From Synechococcus sp. BSA11S (GTDB lineage Bacteria; Cyanobacteriota; Cyanobacteriia; PCC-6307; Cyanobiaceae), in NCBI RefSeq assembly GCF_014224355.1, contig NZ_VNWP01000009.1, forward strand, positions 62,001-126,000: 64,000 nt of DNA, given 5' to 3'. Positions 26,793-35,916 of this stretch are shown here, in pieces. The notes under the pieces are model-generated. The model was not told where the DNA came from. It made no database searches and saw only the letters and a program-made list of their open reading frames with translations. Within the stretch, counting starts at the first letter, position 1. Each line of letters opens with the position of its first letter. A program made the translations under genes and the position numbers.

Positions 26793-27628
26793 GTTCGGCC
26801 CCCCAGGCACCAGGGGTGGAGCGTCGGCGGCAACTGCGTCTGCAGCGCCGTCAGGAACGCCTGCGCAACGTCTGGAGGCTGCTGGTCTTTTCGGCGGCCG
26901 CCGCTGGGCTTGGGTACGGACTGCTGCGCCAGGGTTGGACTCTCTCCAGCCCATCCCAGGTGGAGATCAGCGGCAGCGAGCGGGTGAGCCGCGAGCAGGC
27001 GATCGCCGCCGCCGAGCTGCGCTTCCCCTTGCCCCTGCTGAACCTCGACCCCCGTCTGGTGCGCTCTGAGCTGCTGGAGGCGCTGCCGGTGGAGCAGGTG
27101 GCCGTGCAGCGACTGATCCTTCCCCCCCGTCTTCGCATCGAGCTGGTGGACCGCAAGGTGGTGGCACGGGCCGAGCGACGCACGGCCAAGGGTCCCGAAC
27201 AGGGCTATATCGACCGGCTGGGGCACTGGATCAGCAGCAGCCAGCAGGCCATGGGATCCGGCGCTACCCAGCCGGAAACGACCATCCGGGTGCAGGGATG
27301 GCAGGACCGTTTCAGAGCCACCCTGGTGGAGGTCATGGAGCGCCGCGACGACCTGGGCAGCCCGCTCAAGCTGATTCGCTTCGAGCCCGACGGCACCCTC
27401 TGGCTGACCACCGCCACCCTGGGGGAGGTGAAGCTCGGTGAGCCCGACGGCGAGCTCAACCGTCGCCTCGATGTGTTGCGTTATCTGTCCGGTGAACTGC
27501 CCAAGCGGGTCAAGGGCCAGACCCTACGCTCCATCGACCTGAGCGACCCGGACCAACCCGAACTGGGGCTCCCTGCACCACCAGCAGGTTCGACCCCGGC
27601 GAAACCACCCGGACAAGGGGTGGATTGA
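26789..27628 (+). CDS. ftsQ: cell division protein FtsQ
   Basis: Bitopic divisome protein of 279 aa with a short cytoplasmic tail, one membrane helix (about residues 30-46, WRLLVFSAAAAGLGYGLL) and a periplasmic POTRA domain, seen as SQVEISGSERVSREQAIAAAELR and SELLEALPVEQVAVQRLILPPRLRIELVDRKVVARA. The beta domain follows (VQGWQDRFRATLVEV to TLRSIDLSDPDQ). FtsQ links FtsB/FtsL with the septal synthases. Cyanobacterial FtsQ sequences are divergent, so the call rests on topology, the POTRA pattern and the place between ddl and ftsZ. It overlaps the preceding gene by 4 bp and ends 120 bp before ftsZ. Confidence 0.85.
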   Translation: MSSAPQAPGVERRRQLRLQRRQERLRNVWRLLVFSAAAAGLGYGLLRQGWTLSSPSQVEISGSERVSREQAIAAAELRFPLPLLNLDPRLVRSELLEALPVEQVAVQRLILPPRLRIELVDRKVVARAERRTAKGPEQGYIDRLGHWISSSQQAMGSGATQPETTIRVQGWQDRFRATLVEVMERRDDLGSPLKLIRFEPDGTLWLTTATLGEVKLGEPDGELNRRLDVLRYLSGELPKRVKGQTLRSIDLSDPDQPELGLPAPPAGSTPAKPPGQGVD

Positions 27629-27748
27629 CCCACGAAGGCTCGCTGATCTCAGGTTGAGCCGCAAACCCTCACAGGACCATTGCGAGAAAAACGATTTCAC
27701 GCAAAAGTGCCGCATCGCACAGGTTTTTTCCAGCCCGCCGCCGACATA

Positions 27749-28948
27749 ATGCTGCCCGAGATGAGTGTCAACGGTTCCCTGGGCGACCACCCCGACTCAG
27801 GCCAGCACCCCATCCCATCTGACGCCTTACTCGGAACACCATTGACCTCCTCGCCCTCCAGCAACGGCATCGTTCCCAGCCAGAGCGCCAGGATTGAAGT
27901 GATCGGCGTGGGGGGCGGAGGCAGCAACGCGGTCAACCGAATGATCGCCTCCGATCTGGAGGGGGTCGGCTACAGGGTGCTGAACACCGATGCCCAGGCT
28001 CTGCTCCAGTCGGCCGCCCAGCGACGGGTTCAACTCGGCCAGAAACTCACCCGAGGCCTCGGGGCGGGCGGCAACCCGGTGATCGGTCAGAAGGCGGCCG
28101 AAGAATCACGCAACGAACTGCAGGAAGCCCTTGAAGGGGCTGATCTGGTTTTCATCGCCGCCGGCATGGGCGGTGGCACGGGCACAGGAGCCGCTCCGAT
28201 CCTCGCGGAAGTGGCCAAGGAATGCGGTGCCCTCACCGTGGGCATCGTCACCAAGCCCTTCGGCTTCGAGGGTCGCAAGCGCATGAAACAGGCCGAGGAG
28301 GGCATCGCCCGTCTGGCTGAGCATGTCGACACCCTGATCGTGATCCCCAATGACCGCCTGCGCGATGCCATCTCGGGCGCACCGTTGCAGGAAGCCTTCC
28401 GAGCCGCTGACGACGTGCTGCGTCAGGGCGTCAAGGGCATCAGCGACATGATCACCCGGCCTGGGCTGGTCAACGTCGACTTCGCCGACGTGCGCTCGGT
28501 GATGACCCTGGCGGGCACAGCCCTGCTGGGCATCGGAGTCGGCTCCGGCCGCTCAAGGGCCATTGAGGCCGCCCAGGCCGCCATCAGCAGCCCCTTGCTG
28601 GAAGCCGCACGGATCGATGGGGCCAAGGGCTGCGTGATCAACATCAGCGGCGGCAGGGACATGACCCTCGAGGACATGACCACCGCCTCCGAAGTGATCT
28701 ACGACGTGGTGGATCCCGACGCCAACATCATCGTGGGGGCCGTGGTCGACGAGAAGCTCGAAGGCGAGATCCACGTGACTGTGATCGCCACCGGCTTCGA
28801 GGCGGGCAGCACCTACCGCACCGAACGGCCCCGGGAGCGTTTCGCCGCCAGCCCCCAGCTCACCCACACCGAGGAAGAGGTGGACCAGCGCGGCGCCAAG
28901 ATCCCTCCCTTCCTGCTCAACCGACAGAGCCGCTCAACCGACAGCTGA
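27749..28948 (+). CDS. ftsZ: cell division GTPase FtsZ
   Basis: Tubulin-like GTPase that forms the Z-ring. It shows [15 protein letters not shown], the tubulin signature [41 protein letters not shown]-type T6/T7 segments ([12 protein letters not shown]) and the synergy loop [11 protein letters not shown]. The conserved C-terminal peptide appears as [14 protein letters not shown] at 27749 (399 aa) or ATG at 27761 both leave a short Ser/Pro-rich N-terminal extension of about 45 residues, common in cyanobacteria. The upstream non-ATG extension to 27680 is not supported. The gene follows ftsQ after a 120-bp gap, likely with its own promoter. Confidence 0.97.
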   Translation: MLPEMSVNGSLGDHPDSGQHPIPSDALLGTPLTSSPSSNGIVPSQSARIEVIGVGGGGSNAVNRMIASDLEGVGYRVLNTDAQALLQSAAQRRVQLGQKLTRGLGAGGNPVIGQKAAEESRNELQEALEGADLVFIAAGMGGGTGTGAAPILAEVAKECGALTVGIVTKPFGFEGRKRMKQAEEGIARLAEHVDTLIVIPNDRLRDAISGAPLQEAFRAADDVLRQGVKGISDMITRPGLVNVDFADVRSVMTLAGTALLGIGVGSGRSRAIEAAQAAISSPLLEAARIDGAKGCVINISGGRDMTLEDMTTASEVIYDVVDPDANIIVGAVVDEKLEGEIHVTVIATGFEAGSTYRTERPRERFAASPQLTHTEEEVDQRGAKIPPFLLNRQSRSTDS

Positions 28949-28965
28949 TCTTTTGAATAAGGAGT

Positions 28966-28982
28966 GGGCTCACGCCCCTTTT
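28966..28982. terminator. weak hairpin between convergent ftsZ and SRP RNA
   Basis: GGGC (28966-28969), loop TCAC, GCCC (28974-28977), then TTTT (28979-28982). It lies just after ftsZ on the plus strand; the other strand ends a transcript of the SRP RNA. A 9-bp direct repeat, CTTTTGAAT, flanks it (28950-28958 and 28978-28986). The short stem makes this uncertain. Confidence 0.4.
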
Positions 28983-28995
28983 GAATCAAGAGGGT

Positions 28996-29089
28996 GACCC
29001 GGAGTCCACGCCTGCCAAGAGCATCCCGTGTGGCTGCTCCCTTCCGGTCCTGACCAGATTTGGGCGTCCGGGCCGCGTGGGTCCGAGTC
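28996..29089 (-). ncRNA. ffs: signal recognition particle RNA (4.5S-type)
   Basis: On the minus strand the conserved SRP domain IV tetraloop helix is readable: GGTCAGGACCGGAAGGGAGCAGCC, the hallmark of bacterial 4.5S-type RNA, here split as GGTCAGG / CCGGAAGG / GAGCAGCC. The outer helix pairs GGAGTCCACGC (29001-29011 on the plus strand) with GCGTGGGTCC (29075-29084), with one bulge, giving a hairpin RNA of about 95 nt. Ends are approximate. The RNA binds Ffh for cotranslational targeting to the membrane. It converges with ftsZ and is divergent from panB. Confidence 0.9.
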
Positions 29090-29129
29090 GAGATGATGGT
29101 AGCAATGCAAGCCCGAGAGGTTCCCGCCT

Positions 29130-29972
29130 GTGCCCCTGAGACCCGGTGATCTGGTGACCCGCAAGCAGGCCGGGCGACCGATCCTGATCCTCACCGCCTG
29201 GGATGCACTCTCGGCGGCGCTGGTGGAGGAGGCCGGTGCCGAGGTGGTGCTGGTGGGCGACTCACTGGCCATGGTGGTGCTCGGCCACGCCACCACCCTG
29301 CCGGTCACCCTGGCGGAGATGATCGGCCACACCCAGGCGGTGGCGCGGGGTCTGCGCCGGCCTGTGGCCCAGCAACCGCTGCTGATCTGCGATCTGCCCT
29401 TCCTCAGCTACCAGTGCGGCAGCGATCAGGCAGTGGCCGCCGCCGGCCGGGTGCTCAAGGAAAGCGGCGCCGCCGCCGTGAAGCTGGAGGGTGGTGAGCC
29501 GGAAACCGTGGCCGTGGTCGACCGGCTGGTGCGCAGCGGGATTCCGGTGATGGGACACCTCGGCCTGACACCCCAGTCGGTGCATCAGCTGGGCTACCGC
29601 CGCCAGGCCCGGGATCCGATCAGCCAGGAGCGGCTGCGGCTCCAGGCCAGGGATCTGGAGGCCGCCGGCTGCTTTGCCCTGGTGCTGGAGCACGTGCCGG
29701 ACGATCTTGCCGGCAGTCTGCGGCGGCAGCTGACCATCCCGGTGATCGGGATCGGTGCGGGCGATGACTGCGATGGCCAGGTGCGGGTCACGGCGGATCT
29801 GCTCGGCCTGACCCCGAGCCAGCCTCCGTTCAGCCCTCCGCTGCTGGCCGGGCGCGAGCTCTGCGTGGACGCCCTCAGGGGCTGGCTGCAGGCAACGGCT
29901 CAGCCATGGCCTGCTCGGGCCGCTGACGGGCTTCCCACCAGGCCAGCAGCTCCCGCAGCACCGCATTGCTGA
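29130..29972 (+). CDS. panB: 3-methyl-2-oxobutanoate hydroxymethyltransferase
   Basis: Pantothenate/CoA pathway enzyme that adds a one-carbon group from methylene-THF to 2-oxoisovalerate. The 280-aa product shows [75 protein letters not shown]-like (here QLGYRRQ) and IPVIGIGAG. The start is GTG at 29130; there is no ATG that keeps the conserved start. The last about 30 residues are Pro/Ala-rich and lie in the 98-bp tail-to-tail overlap with hemW, so the true C-terminus is unusual or dispensable. Confidence 0.93.
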   Translation: MPLRPGDLVTRKQAGRPILILTAWDALSAALVEEAGAEVVLVGDSLAMVVLGHATTLPVTLAEMIGHTQAVARGLRRPVAQQPLLICDLPFLSYQCGSDQAVAAAGRVLKESGAAAVKLEGGEPETVAVVDRLVRSGIPVMGHLGLTPQSVHQLGYRRQARDPISQERLRLQARDLEAAGCFALVLEHVPDDLAGSLRRQLTIPVIGIGAGDDCDGQVRVTADLLGLTPSQPPFSPPLLAGRELCVDALRGWLQATAQPWPARAADGLPTRPAAPAAPHC

Positions 29973-31095
29973 GGGCCAGTCCTTCAGGATCCGCCAGTCG
30001 CCAGCGCTGGCCTTCCACCAGCAGCAGGCCCCGCTGCCGCATGGGGGCCATCCAGCGCTTCAGGGAGGCACGATCGGCCGCACTCAGGCCAGCCGCTTCG
30101 GCCAGTTGGTGGAGGTTGACCCCTTCGCGCCGGCGCAGACCCACGATCAGCCACTCATCAAAGGGCGGCTCCCCGGCTGGCGGGCTGGCCCCCTTCGTCT
30201 GCAACCAGGCCGCATAGGCCTCGCGCGTTCGGGGCCGTGCCTGACGCTGGCCATAGGGGGCCGAGGTGGCCCCCAGCCCGAACCCCCACCAGCCGCCGCC
30301 ACTCCAGTAGACGCGGTTGTGACGGGAGGCATGCCCTGGCAGCGCGTAGTTGGAGATCTCATAGCGTCCGTAGCCGGCGCCCCGCAGCAGCTCCCCGGTG
30401 AGGTCCATCAGGTCGGCACCCAGATCGGGGTCCGGCAGGGGCAGCTGGCCGCGCCGCTGCAAACGCTCGAAAACGGTGCCGGGCTCCACGATCAGGTCGT
30501 AGACCGACAGATGGGGTGGCTCCAGGGCAAGCGCCTGCTGCAGCTGCTGCCGCCAGTGGGGGAGGTCCTGCTCCGGCAGTCCCTGGATCAGATCGAGGCT
30601 CCAGCTGCTGAGGGCACCGCTGGCACGGGCCTGGCGCAGCCAGCCGGCGGCCTGGAGCAGGTGCCCGCGGCGATGGCGGCGGCCCAGGCGCTCGAGCACG
30701 CCGTCATCGAAGCTCTGCCCCCCCAGGCTCACCCGGTTGATTCCCGCCGCCAGCATCCCGTCCAGCCTGAGTCGATCGAAGCTGGCCGGATCCATCTCCA
30801 GGGTGATCTCTGCCCCGGGAACCAGGCCGAATCTCTGCCGCAGGCCGTCGAGCAGCTGCCCCAGCTGCCTGGGGGTGAGCAGTGAGGGGGTACCACCGCC
30901 GATGTAGACGGTGGAGAGCGGTGCGGGGCTGGCAGAGGCCGCGATCTCGGCCTGCAGCAGGGGCAGGTAGGCGGCGATCGAGGCGGAGTGGGCACCGTCG
31001 GCGTGGTCCCCCAGCGGCACCACCGCGAAGTCGCAGTAGTAGCAACGGCGGTGGCAGAAGGGGATATGGAGGTAGGCGGCGCGGGGTGCGTTCAC
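29875..31095 (-). CDS. hemW: radical SAM heme chaperone HemW-like (coproporphyrinogen III oxidase-like)
   Basis: 406-aa radical-SAM protein beginning [16 protein letters not shown], with the CxxxCxxC 4Fe-4S motif, then [49 protein letters not shown] and the HemN/HemW C-terminal domain ([32 protein letters not shown]). The GTG at 31095 starts the conserved segment; the frame upstream crosses the PIN-gene region and has no family sense. This short type lacks the substrate arm of true HemN, so it is more likely the HemW heme chaperone than an anaerobic coproporphyrinogen oxidase. Its 3' end overlaps panB by 98 bp. Confidence 0.85.
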   Translation of the reverse strand: MNAPRAAYLHIPFCHRRCYYCDFAVVPLGDHADGAHSASIAAYLPLLQAEIAASASPAPLSTVYIGGGTPSLLTPRQLGQLLDGLRQRFGLVPGAEITLEMDPASFDRLRLDGMLAAGINRVSLGGQSFDDGVLERLGRRHRRGHLLQAAGWLRQARASGALSSWSLDLIQGLPEQDLPHWRQQLQQALALEPPHLSVYDLIVEPGTVFERLQRRGQLPLPDPDLGADLMDLTGELLRGAGYGRYEISNYALPGHASRHNRVYWSGGGWWGFGLGATSAPYGQRQARPRTREAYAAWLQTKGASPPAGEPPFDEWLIVGLRRREGVNLHQLAEAAGLSAADRASLKRWMAPMRQRGLLLVEGQRWRLADPEGLALSNAVLRELLAWWEARQRPEQAMAEPLPAASP

Positions 31096-31237
31096 AACCG
31101 GGAAATGGCGGTGGACGCGCTCACCGTCAGGATTCGCGACATGTCCGTAGGCAAATGTACGGGTACCTTTCCCGGTCAAATGGAGCGGGATCGGCCATGC
31201 TGCGGTTTCCCGGCCCTGGGCAGCCCACAACAGGCAC

Positions 31238-32350
31238 ATGGTGGACCCGCTCATCCTGCTGCTGTTCCTGATCTCCGGCGCGGCCACCGGCTGGCTGGGG
31301 GTGGATCTGCTGCCGGAGGACCTGCTGATCGAGGTGACGAACCTGGAGGGTCTGCGCTGGGTTCTGGGCGGTTTCGGGGCCTTCTTCGGGTTGCTGGCGG
31401 GCTTCTTCTTCCAGCTGCTGCGGCGCCGCCTGATGCGCCAGGTGCGCTCGATGCCCACCGATCTGCTGGTGAGCCGGGCCGTGGGCCTGATCCTCGGGCT
31501 GCTGGTGGCCAACCTGCTGCTGGCACCGATCCTGCTGTTGCCGCTGCCCTGGGAGGTGATCTTCGTCAAGCCGCTCGCGGCAGTGCTGAGCAACGTGTTC
31601 TTCGGAGTCCTGGGCTACAACCTCGCCGAGGTGCATGGCCGCACGCTGCTGCGGCTGTTCAACCCTTCGAGCACCGAGGCCCTGCTGGTGGCCGACGGGG
31701 TGCTGCAACCAGCCACAGCCAAGATCCTCGACACCAGCGTGATCATCGACGGACGGATCCGTGGGCTGCTGGAGTCGGGGCTGCTGGAGGGCCAGGTGAT
31801 CGTGGCCCAGGCGGTGATCGATGAGCTTCAGCAGCTGGCGGATTCGGCCAATGCCGAGAAGAGGGGCAAGGGCCGGCGCGGCCTGAACCTGCTGGCCGCC
31901 CTGCGCGAGACCTACGGCCGGCGCCTGGTGGTGAACAGCACCCGCTACGAGGGCAACGGGGCCGACGACAAGCTGCTGAAGCTCACGGCCGACACCGGCG
32001 GCACCCTGCTCACGGCCGACTACAACCTGGCCAAGGTGGCCGAGGTGCAGGATCTCCGGGTGATGAACCTCAGCGCGCTGGTGATCGCCCTGCGGCCCGA
32101 GGTTCAGCCCGGTGATGCCCTGCAGCTCAAGATCGTGCGCGAGGGCAAGGAGGCCGACCAGGGGGTGGGCTATCTGGAGGACGGCACCATGGTGGTGGTG
32201 GAATCCGCCCGGGCCCGCATCGGCCAGCGTCTGCCGGTGACCGTGACCGGTGCGCTTCAGACCCCGGCAGGGCGCATGGTCTTCGCCCGATGCGACCAGG
32301 AAGGGCCGAAACAGCCCGCCCCGGTCCGGCAGCCGACGGGCCCCCGCTAG
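31238..32350 (+). CDS. membrane PIN/TRAM-domain protein (YacL-like)
   Basis: 370 aa with about four N-terminal membrane helices (PLILLLFLISGAATGWLG, VLGGFGAFFGLLAGFF, AVGLILGLLVANLLLAPILLL, VLSNVFFGVLGYNLA), then a PIN nuclease domain (KILDTSVIIDGRI with the metal Asp, AVIDELQQLADS, GADDKLLKLTADTGGTLLTADYNLAKVA) and a C-terminal TRAM domain (IVREGKEADQGVGYLEDGTMVVVE). The arrangement matches the YacL group of putative membrane ribonucleases. ATG at 31238 is the only good start. Shortly after it, clpR begins. The physiological RNA target is unknown. Confidence 0.88.
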   Translation: MVDPLILLLFLISGAATGWLGVDLLPEDLLIEVTNLEGLRWVLGGFGAFFGLLAGFFFQLLRRRLMRQVRSMPTDLLVSRAVGLILGLLVANLLLAPILLLPLPWEVIFVKPLAAVLSNVFFGVLGYNLAEVHGRTLLRLFNPSSTEALLVADGVLQPATAKILDTSVIIDGRIRGLLESGLLEGQVIVAQAVIDELQQLADSANAEKRGKGRRGLNLLAALRETYGRRLVVNSTRYEGNGADDKLLKLTADTGGTLLTADYNLAKVAEVQDLRVMNLSALVIALRPEVQPGDALQLKIVREGKEADQGVGYLEDGTMVVVESARARIGQRLPVTVTGALQTPAGRMVFARCDQEGPKQPAPVRQPTGPR

Positions 32351-32382
32351 GCTCACCTGCAGGCCCTGTAGAGCGTTTCCAG

Positions 32383-33057
32383 ATGTCGGTGTCGGCCCCT
32401 TACTACGGCGATTCCGCCGTGATGCGCACACCGCCGCCCGATCTCCCTTCACTGCTGCTGAAGGAGCGGATCGTATATCTCGGCCTTCCTCTGTTCTCCG
32501 ACGACGATGCCAAGCGTCAGATGGGGATCGATGTGACCGAGCTGATCATTGCCCAGCTTCTCTATCTCGAGTTCGACAATCCCGAGAAACCGATCTTTTT
32601 CTACATCAATTCCACAGGCACCAGCTGGTATTCGGGCGACGCCATCGGCTTTGAAACCGAGGCCTTCGCCATCTGCGACACCATCCGCTATGTGAAGCCC
32701 CCGGTGCACACGATCTGCATCGGTCAGGCCATGGGCACCGCCGCGATGATTCTCTCGGCGGGCGCCAAGGGTCACCGGGCAGCCCTGCCCCATGCCTCGA
32801 TCGTGCTGCACCAGCCCCGCTCCGGAGCCCGCGGCCAGGCCAGCGACATCCAGATCCGGGCCCAGGAAGTGCTGCACAACAAGCGCGTGATGCTCGAGAT
32901 GCTCTCCCAGAACACCGGCCGCAGCGTGGAACAGCTCTCCAGTGACTCCGATCGCATGACCTACCTCACCCCGCGGGAGGCCCTGGAATACGGCCTGATC
33001 GACCGGATCCTCACCAGCCAGAAGCCTCTGCCGGTGCCGCTGGCCGGCTCGGTATGA
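32383..33057 (+). CDS. clpR: ClpR, inactive ClpP-like subunit
   Basis: 224-aa ClpP-family protein that lacks a complete catalytic triad. Where active ClpP has ASMG (as in the next gene), this protein reads QAMGTAAM, so the nucleophilic Ser is replaced by Gly in the alignment; the His in ALPHASIVLHQPRSG is still there. It matches cyanobacterial ClpR, which forms a mixed heptameric ring with ClpP3 and modulates proteolysis with ClpC. ATG at 32383 gives the usual start MSVSAPYYG. clpR and clpP3 (83 bp downstream) form the classical bicistronic operon. Confidence 0.93.
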   Translation: MSVSAPYYGDSAVMRTPPPDLPSLLLKERIVYLGLPLFSDDDAKRQMGIDVTELIIAQLLYLEFDNPEKPIFFYINSTGTSWYSGDAIGFETEAFAICDTIRYVKPPVHTICIGQAMGTAAMILSAGAKGHRAALPHASIVLHQPRSGARGQASDIQIRAQEVLHNKRVMLEMLSQNTGRSVEQLSSDSDRMTYLTPREALEYGLIDRILTSQKPLPVPLAGSV

Positions 33058-33140
33058 GCCTGATCCGCTGAGCTCGCTGATCAGAGCAAGCCCCCCGCTC
33101 GCCCTTCACTCCTTCACCACCCAGTTCCGCACCCACAGCC

Positions 33141-33743
33141 ATGCCCATCGGCACCCCCAGCGTTCCCTACCGCCTGCCCGGCAGCCAGTACGAGCGCTGG
33201 GTCGACATCTACACCCGTCTCGGCGTGGAGCGGATCCTCTTCCTCGGCCAGGAGGTGAATGACGGCATCGCCAACAGCCTGGTGGCCCAGATGCTGTACC
33301 TCGATTCCGAAGACAGCAGCAAGCCGATCTACCTCTACATCAATTCCCCGGGAGGGTCGGTCACCGCCGGACTGGCGATCTACGACACGATCCAGTACGT
33401 GAAATCCGACGTGGTGACCATCTGCGTGGGTCTGGCGGCCAGCATGGGCGCCTTCCTGCTGGCGGCGGGCACCAAGGGCAAACGGCTGGCCCTGCCCCAT
33501 GCACGGATCATGATCCACCAGCCTCTGGGCGGCACCAGTCAGCGCCAGGCCAGCGACATCGAGATCGAAGCCCGCGAAATCCTGCGCATCAAGGACATGC
33601 TCAACCAGAGCCTGGCCGAAATGTGTGACCAGAGCCTCGAGAAGGTGACCAAGGACACCGACCGCGACTACTTCCTCAGTGCGGCGGAGGCCAAGGATTA
33701 CGGCCTGATCGATCGGGTGATCGCCCACCCCAGCGAGGCCTGA
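33141..33743 (+). CDS. clpP3: ATP-dependent Clp protease proteolytic subunit ClpP3-like
   Basis: 200-aa serine protease subunit with a full triad: Ser in [11 protein letters not shown], His in [14 protein letters not shown] and Asp in [11 protein letters not shown]. The [19 protein letters not shown] segment forms the oligomer contacts. It is the second gene of the clpR-clpP3 operon and its product should assemble with ClpR into the mixed core that works with ClpC in stress and photosystem turnover. The ATG at 33141 is preceded by no strong Shine-Dalgarno sequence. ilvC begins 50 bp downstream. Confidence 0.95.
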   Translation: MPIGTPSVPYRLPGSQYERWVDIYTRLGVERILFLGQEVNDGIANSLVAQMLYLDSEDSSKPIYLYINSPGGSVTAGLAIYDTIQYVKSDVVTICVGLAASMGAFLLAAGTKGKRLALPHARIMIHQPLGGTSQRQASDIEIEAREILRIKDMLNQSLAEMCDQSLEKVTKDTDRDYFLSAAEAKDYGLIDRVIAHPSEA

Positions 33744-33793
33744 TCCGCCGGGCGCGACCGTAAAGTCGCTGTTTGCCCTGCCCGATTCGCCGG

Positions 33794-34789
33794 ATGGCCC
33801 AGCTCTTCTACGACTCCGATGCCGATCTGAGCCTGCTCGATGGCAAAACGGTGGCCATCATCGGCTACGGCTCCCAGGGCCACGCCCACGCCCTCAACCT
33901 CAAGGACAGCGGCGTGAACGTGGTGGTGGGCCTGTACGCGGGCAGCCGCTCCGCTGAGAAAGCCAGGGCCGATGGCCTCGAGGTGCTGAGCGTGGCGGAG
34001 GCCGCCGAGCGCGCCGACTGGATCATGGTGCTGCTGCCCGATGAAACCCAGAAGGCCGTCTACGACGCCGAGATCGCACCGCACCTCAAGCCCGGCAAGG
34101 TGCTGAGCTTCGCCCATGGCTTCAACATCCGCTTCGAGCTGATCAAGCCCCCCGCTGATGTGGATGTGGTGATGATCGCCCCCAAGGGCCCCGGGCACAC
34201 CGTGCGCTGGGAATACCAAAACGGCCAGGGGGTGCCGGCCCTCTTCGCCATCCACCAGGACGCCAGCGGCCATGCCCGCGCCCTGGCGATGGCCTACGCG
34301 AAGGCCATCGGCGGCACCCGTGCCGGCATCCTCGAAACCAACTTCAAAGAGGAAACCGAAACCGACCTCTTCGGGGAGCAGGCCGTTCTCTGCGGCGGCC
34401 TCTCCGAACTGGTGAAGGCCGGCTTTGAGACCCTGGTGGATGCGGGCTACCAGCCCGAGCTCGCCTACTTCGAATGCCTGCACGAAGTGAAGTTGATCGT
34501 GGATCTGATGGTGAAGGGCGGCCTCACCGCCATGCGCGATTCGATCTCCAACACCGCCGAGTACGGCGACTACGTGAGCGGCCCGCGCCTGATCACCGCC
34601 GACACCAAGGCAGAGATGAAGCGCATCCTCGCCGACATCCAGGACGGTACCTTCGCCCGCAATTTCGTGGCCGAATGCGAGGCCGGCAAGCCGGAGATGA
34701 CCAAGGCCCGCAACCGTGACGCGGCCCACCCCGTCGAGCAGGTGGGCGTGGGCCTGCGCTCCATGTTCAGCTGGCTGAAGGCCTCCTGA
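33794..34789 (+). CDS. ilvC: ketol-acid reductoisomerase
   Basis: NADPH-dependent enzyme of valine, leucine and isoleucine synthesis, class I short form of 331 aa from the ATG at 33794. The dinucleotide fold reads [21 protein letters not shown]; the Arg/Ser pair after VGLYAGSRS prefers NADPH. Mg ligands lie in [26 protein letters not shown], followed by [12 protein letters not shown] and [11 protein letters not shown] 7-residue longer form (start 33773) is less likely. It is co-directional with the clp genes and precedes an integral membrane protein gene. Confidence 0.97.
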   Translation: MAQLFYDSDADLSLLDGKTVAIIGYGSQGHAHALNLKDSGVNVVVGLYAGSRSAEKARADGLEVLSVAEAAERADWIMVLLPDETQKAVYDAEIAPHLKPGKVLSFAHGFNIRFELIKPPADVDVVMIAPKGPGHTVRWEYQNGQGVPALFAIHQDASGHARALAMAYAKAIGGTRAGILETNFKEETETDLFGEQAVLCGGLSELVKAGFETLVDAGYQPELAYFECLHEVKLIVDLMVKGGLTAMRDSISNTAEYGDYVSGPRLITADTKAEMKRILADIQDGTFARNFVAECEAGKPEMTKARNRDAAHPVEQVGVGLRSMFSWLKAS

Positions 34790-34839
34790 ACCGGGATCAC
34801 CCCGGCGGCCGCAGCGCAGGCTCCAGGCCGAATCTGCCT

Positions 34840-35916
34840 GTGCTGGCCTGGGGCAGTGCGCAGGCCAGCACCAGCCTCACCCTGGCCGCTGCCGCCTGGA
34901 TGGTGAGCGGCCTGAGCCCTTCACCTCTGCTGAACAGCCTGCTGCCGGCCCTGGTCACCCTGCCGGCCCTGCTCCCTCTGATCCGCCGGCCCCTGAGCGG
35001 GGTGATCGTGCAATTGCTGGCGCTGCTGGTGCTGCTGGGCCTCGGCACCAGCGCGGCCGCGGGCGTCGAAGGCCAGGAGCGCGCCACTGAGGTGCTGCTG
35101 GCCATGGCGTCGGTGCTGGCGGTCGCGGTGGGAACCCAGATGACGGCGCTGCCCCTTCAGCGGACCCTTCTGGCCCTTCATCAACGGCCCATGGGCCAGG
35201 TGCGGCGTGCCGGTGAAATTGGCATGCTGATCGGCCATGGGCTCGCGGCGCTGCTGTTCCCCATAGGCCGGGCGCTCCTTCAGTTCAGCCAGGCCATGGT
35301 GCTGCTGCTGCCGGTGCTGCCACTGGCCCGCCAGGCCCGGGGTGAAGGCCTGCGCGAGGCACCTGGAGCAGAAACCCCGCCTGCTCGGGTGGCTTTCAGC
35401 TGGCGCTGCGCCTTGCAGGGGCTGCTGTTCGGCGGGCTGTTCGGGCTACTGCCCCTATGGGTGCGCCAGGTGGAAGCCGGCACCTGCCTGGATTTCGGCC
35501 TTGTGCTGGCCGCCTATGGGCTGGGACGCAGCCTGGGCGGAGACTTGGGCCTGGGTTGGTTGAAAGGGGCCTGGCGGCTCGGCGGACCACGCCATGAAGG
35601 AGCCGGCTGCTACCTGGCGATGGCCCTGCTGCTGGGGGCAACCCGCTGGCTGCCGGGCTGGGGATCGCTGCTGCTGTTCGTTCCGCTGGGTGGTCTTGCC
35701 CAGGCCAGCGACCTGGCCCAGGTGAGGGGCCTGCCTCAGCCGAGCGATGAGCCTCTGCGCTGGCTGACCCTGGCTCGTTCAGGGGCCATTGGCGGCCTGA
35801 TCGGCAGCCTGGCCATGGGGCTGATGGCCCAGCTGCTCGGCCTGCCCCTGGCCTTCCCCCTTCAGATCGGGCTGTTCGTGGGGGCGGCCCTGGTGCTGCC
35901 CCCACGACCATCGTGA
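34840..35916 (+). CDS. multi-pass membrane protein, MFS-like, hypothetical
   Basis: 358 aa, nearly all hydrophobic, with about 10-12 predicted membrane helices separated by short loops rich in Arg and Gly (for example LALHQRPMGQVRRAGEIG and LGRSLGGDLGLGW). The overall look is of a transporter of the MFS class, but the usual RxGRR motifs are absent. It starts at GTG 34840 and its TGA overlaps the GTG start of cobD (GTGA), so both are cotranslated. No substrate can be predicted; linkage with cobD hints at a role near cobalamin or vitamins, an inference only. Confidence 0.7.
   Translation: MLAWGSAQASTSLTLAAAAWMVSGLSPSPLLNSLLPALVTLPALLPLIRRPLSGVIVQLLALLVLLGLGTSAAAGVEGQERATEVLLAMASVLAVAVGTQMTALPLQRTLLALHQRPMGQVRRAGEIGMLIGHGLAALLFPIGRALLQFSQAMVLLLPVLPLARQARGEGLREAPGAETPPARVAFSWRCALQGLLFGGLFGLLPLWVRQVEAGTCLDFGLVLAAYGLGRSLGGDLGLGWLKGAWRLGGPRHEGAGCYLAMALLLGATRWLPGWGSLLLFVPLGGLAQASDLAQVRGLPQPSDEPLRWLTLARSGAIGGLIGSLAMGLMAQLLGLPLAFPLQIGLFVGAALVLPPRPS

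Noticed and set aside
27745-27750. CATAAT as a -10 box of ftsZ
   Set aside because: It overlaps the preferred start codon and has no -35 box at the right distance.
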